Of a DNA stretch of 36,732 nucleotides, positions 33,872-36,732 are shown in pieces. The DNA is from Candidatus Rokuibacteriota bacterium (GTDB lineage Bacteria; Methylomirabilota; Methylomirabilia; Rokubacteriales; CSP1-6). A program made the position numbers and the translations under genes. Numbering within the stretch: the first letter of the stretch is position 1; each line of letters starts with the position of its first letter. The stretch covers positions 1 through 36,732 of the forward strand of contig JACQWC010000210.1 in NCBI GenBank assembly GCA_016209635.1, written 5' to 3'. The notes beneath the pieces were generated by a model that saw only the letters and a program-made list of their open reading frames with translations, searched no databases and had not been told where the DNA came from.

Positions 33872-35062
33872 GTGGCGCTCCCGCTCGAGGGCATCGTCGT
33901 CGTCGACCTGACCCAGAACGTCGCGGGACCCTTCTGCACCCAGATCCTCGGCGACATGGGCGCCGACGTCGTCAAGGTCGAGCGCCCCGGACGCGGCGAC
34001 GACGCGCGCGCGTGGGCGCCGCCCTTCTGGGGCGACGAGAGCGCCACCTTCATGGCCATGAACCGCAACAAGAAGAGCCTCGCCCTCGACCTCAAGCGCG
34101 CGGGCGGCCTCGAGGTGCTGCGTCGGCTCGTCGCGCGGACCGACGTGTTCGTTCAGAGCCTGCGCGCCGGCGCGATCGCGGAGCTGGGACTCGACTTCCC
34201 CCGTAGCTCCGCCCTGAACCCCCGGCTCGTCTACTGCTCGATCACGGCCTTCGGCACGCGCGGGCCGCTCCGCGACCTCCCCGGCTACGATCCCCTGATG
34301 CAGGCGTACGGCGGGCTCATGTCGGTGAACGGCCACCCGGGGCAGGAGCCGGCGCGCGTGGGGACCTCGATCGTCGACATGGGGACCGGCATGTGGGCGG
34401 CGCTCGGCATCGTGGCGGCGCTCCGCCAGCGCGACGCGACTGGGCGCGGCGGCCAGGTGACGACGGCGCTCTTCGAGACCGCGCTCATGTGGGTCTCGTA
34501 CCACGCGATGGGGTATCTGGGCTCGGGCGAGGTCCCGCGGCCGCAGGGCTCGGGCACCGCCATGATCGTCCCGTACCAGGCCTTCCCGTCGGCGGACGGC
34601 TTCGTGATGATCGCGGCGGGCTCGGACGCCCTCTTCGCCCGGCTCGCGCAGGCGCTCGGCGCGCCCGCGCTCGCCACGGACGAGCGGTTCAGGGACAATC
34701 CGTCGCGGGTCCGGAACCGCCCGGCCCTCGTCGACGCTCTCTCCGCCCTCACGCGCGAGCTGAAGACAACGGAGCTGCTCGAGCGGCTGCGCGTGGCGGG
34801 GGTGCCGAGCGCGCCGATCCTCACGATCGACGCCGTGCTGGACGAGCCGCAGACGCACGCGAGCGGGATGCTCGTCGCGGCGACGCACCCGCGGCTCCCC
34901 GACTACCGGAGCCTCGGGCTGCCGATCCAGTGGGACGGCCGGCGGCCCGAGGTGCGGCGGGTGCCGCCGGCGCTCGGCGAGCACACGAGCGACGTCCTCA
35001 CCTGGCTCGGCTACACCCTCGACGACGTGCGGAGCCTCCGCGCCCAGGGAGTCCTCGGATGA
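33872..35062 (+). CDS. CaiB/BaiF family CoA-transferase
   Basis: LEGIVVVDLTQNVAGPFCTQILGDMGADVVKVERPGRGDDARAWAPPFWGDESATFMAMNRNKKSLALDLKRAGG. Confidence 0.95.
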   Translation: MALPLEGIVVVDLTQNVAGPFCTQILGDMGADVVKVERPGRGDDARAWAPPFWGDESATFMAMNRNKKSLALDLKRAGGLEVLRRLVARTDVFVQSLRAGAIAELGLDFPRSSALNPRLVYCSITAFGTRGPLRDLPGYDPLMQAYGGLMSVNGHPGQEPARVGTSIVDMGTGMWAALGIVAALRQRDATGRGGQVTTALFETALMWVSYHAMGYLGSGEVPRPQGSGTAMIVPYQAFPSADGFVMIAAGSDALFARLAQALGAPALATDERFRDNPSRVRNRPALVDALSALTRELKTTELLERLRVAGVPSAPILTIDAVLDEPQTHASGMLVAATHPRLPDYRSLGLPIQWDGRRPEVRRVPPALGEHTSDVLTWLGYTLDDVRSLRAQGVLG

Positions 35063-35853
35063 CCGGCGACTATCGCCACCTGCTCGTCACCCGCTCGCCC
35101 GACGGCTGGGTCGTCACGGTGACGATGAACCGCCCCGAGCAGATGAACGCGATGAACACGCCGCTGGGCGAGGACCTGCTCGCCTGCTTCGACGGCTTCG
35201 CGCGCGATCGGGACGTGCGCGCCGTGATCCTGACGGGAGCCGGGACCCGCGCGTTCTGCGCCGGCGGCGACCTCAAGGAGCGGAACGAGATGACGGACGA
35301 GGCGTGGCGCGCCCAGCACGTCATCTTCGAGCAGGCGGCCCTCCGAATCCTCCGGTGCCCGGTGCCGGTGATCGCCGCCGTGGAAGGATTTGCGCTTGCC
35401 GGAGGATGTGAGTTGGCGGTGCTTTCGGATTTCATTGTTGCAAGTGAGACGGCAGTCTTTGGAGTGCCGGAGACGACGCTCGGGATCTTTCCAGGCATCG
35501 GCGGCACGCAGCTCCTGCCACGGATCGTCGGCGCCCCGCTCGCGAAGGAGCTGATCTTCACCGGCCGCCGAATGAAGGCCGACGAGGCGCGGGCGGCGGG
35601 GCTCGTGAACCACCTCGTCCCGGCGGGCGAGGCGCTCGCGCGGGCCCTCGAGATCGCCGACGCGATCGCCCAGAACGGTCCCGTCGCCGTCCGCCAGGCG
35701 AAGAAGGCGATCGCCTACGGCTCGGAGACCGACCTCGAGACGGCGATGATCCTCGCCATCGAGGCGTACAATGCGACCGTCGTGACGGAGGATCGGCTCG
35801 AGGGCGTCCGGGCCTTCAACGAGAAGCGAAAGCCCAGGTTCAGGGGGAAGTAG
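35059..35853 (+). CDS. Enoyl-CoA hydratase/isomerase family protein
   Basis: TMNRPEQMNAMN...GTRAFCAGGDLKE...EGFALAGGCELAVLSDFIVASETAVFGVPETTLGIFPGIGGTQLLPR. Confidence 0.95.
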   Translation: MTGDYRHLLVTRSPDGWVVTVTMNRPEQMNAMNTPLGEDLLACFDGFARDRDVRAVILTGAGTRAFCAGGDLKERNEMTDEAWRAQHVIFEQAALRILRCPVPVIAAVEGFALAGGCELAVLSDFIVASETAVFGVPETTLGIFPGIGGTQLLPRIVGAPLAKELIFTGRRMKADEARAAGLVNHLVPAGEALARALEIADAIAQNGPVAVRQAKKAIAYGSETDLETAMILAIEAYNATVVTEDRLEGVRAFNEKRKPRFRGK

Positions 35854-35865
35854 AGGGCGACGGCG

Positions 35866-36732
35866 ATGGCGGTCATCAGTCTCACGCTCACCGACGAGCA
35901 GCGGGCCCTCAGGGCTGGTGTGGCCGAGATCTGCAAGCGCTACCCCGGGGAGTACTGGCGCGAGCTGGATGCGCGGCGCGAGTACCCCGAGGCCTTCGTG
36001 CGCGAGCTGACGCGCGCCGGCTACCTCGGCGCGCTCATCCCGCAGGAGTACGGCGGTGCCGGGCTCGGCATCGCCGAGGGCGCCCTGATCCTCGAGACCG
36101 TCCACGCCTCCGGCGGCAACGCCGCCGCCTGCCACGCGCAGATGTACATCATGGGCACGGTGCTCCGGCACGGGAGCGAGACCCAGAAGCGCCAGTACCT
36201 GCCGAAGATCGCCACCGGCGAGCTGCGCCTCCAGGCGTTCGGCGTGACCGAGCCGAACTCGGGCTCGGACACCACGAAGCTCCAGACCACCGCCGTCCGC
36301 CGGGGGGACAGCTACGTCGTCAACGGCCGCAAGATCTTCATCTCGCGCGTGCTCCAGTCCGATCTCATGCTGCTCCTGGCCCGCACGACGCCGGTGGAGA
36401 AGGTCAAGCGCAAGACGGACGGGCTCTCGGTGTTCCTCATCGACATCCGCGGCCTCAAGGGGCTCGAGGTGCGGCCGCTCCGCATGATGATGAACCACTC
36501 GACCAACGCGCTCTTCCTCGACGACGCCGAGATCCCTGCCGAGAGCCTCATCGGCGAGGAGGGCCGCGGCTTCGCCTACAGCCTCGACGGCATGAACGCC
36601 GAGCGCATTCTCGTGGCCTCGGACTCCCTCGGCGACGGCCGCTGGTTCATCGAGAAGGCGGTGGCCTACGCCGGCCAGCGGGTGATCTTCGGCAAGCCCA
36701 TCGGGGCCAACCAGGGCGTGCAGTTCCCGATC
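35866..36732 (+). CDS. Acyl-CoA dehydrogenase (partial, runs off window)
   Basis: MAVISLTLTDEQRALRAGVAEICKRYPGEYWRELDARREYPEAFVRELTRAGYLGALIPQEYGGAGLGIAEG...FGVTEPNSGSDTTKLQTTA; no stop before window end. Confidence 0.93.
   Translation, partial: MAVISLTLTDEQRALRAGVAEICKRYPGEYWRELDARREYPEAFVRELTRAGYLGALIPQEYGGAGLGIAEGALILETVHASGGNAAACHAQMYIMGTVLRHGSETQKRQYLPKIATGELRLQAFGVTEPNSGSDTTKLQTTAVRRGDSYVVNGRKIFISRVLQSDLMLLLARTTPVEKVKRKTDGLSVFLIDIRGLKGLEVRPLRMMMNHSTNALFLDDAEIPAESLIGEEGRGFAYSLDGMNAERILVASDSLGDGRWFIEKAVAYAGQRVIFGKPIGANQGVQFPI

Noticed and set aside
1-36732. tRNA, rRNA, phage, transposase or toxin-antitoxin genes
   Set aside because: Looked for but no supporting motifs seen by eye; a tRNAscan/Infernal/ISfinder run would be needed to exclude small ones.

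Overview
High-GC (roughly 70%) bacterial accessory/catabolic region, read by eye only. Lineage is not determined; the style would fit a Rokubacteria-like or deltaproteobacterial soil genome, which is inference. It carries two sets of acyl-CoA catabolism genes (2 CaiB-type CoA-transferases, 2 enoyl-CoA hydratases, 2 acyl-CoA dehydrogenases, 2 AMP-forming acyl-CoA ligases), a TRAP transporter (DctP/Q/M), a complete branched-chain-type ABC transporter (SBP, LivH/M/G/F), two stand-alone MetE-core proteins, an F420/FMN LLM-type oxidoreductase, a PrpF-like isomerase, an amidohydrolase, a membrane-anchored creatininase-family protein and a four-domain MBL-REC-cNMP-GGDEF signalling protein. The strongest non-obvious observations are: (1) an AhpD/carboxymuconolactone-decarboxylase-like gene that the ORF track splits in two, but which reads as one selenoprotein (CGYU with in-frame TGA at 23506-23508 and a bSECIS-like hairpin just downstream); (2) a 66-bp, three-copy tandem repeat (25583-25780) whose last bases form the start codon of a DUF1989 gene and which has diverged relatives inside the PyrF-like gene end and, in the same reading frame, inside the YceI-like gene; (3) a cluster of unusual phosphoribosyl-chemistry paralogs (NadC-like with a changed active-site motif, PyrF-like, DUF1989, HisI-like); (4) a 1.1-kb lower-GC gene graveyard (20099-21275) with three gene remnants.
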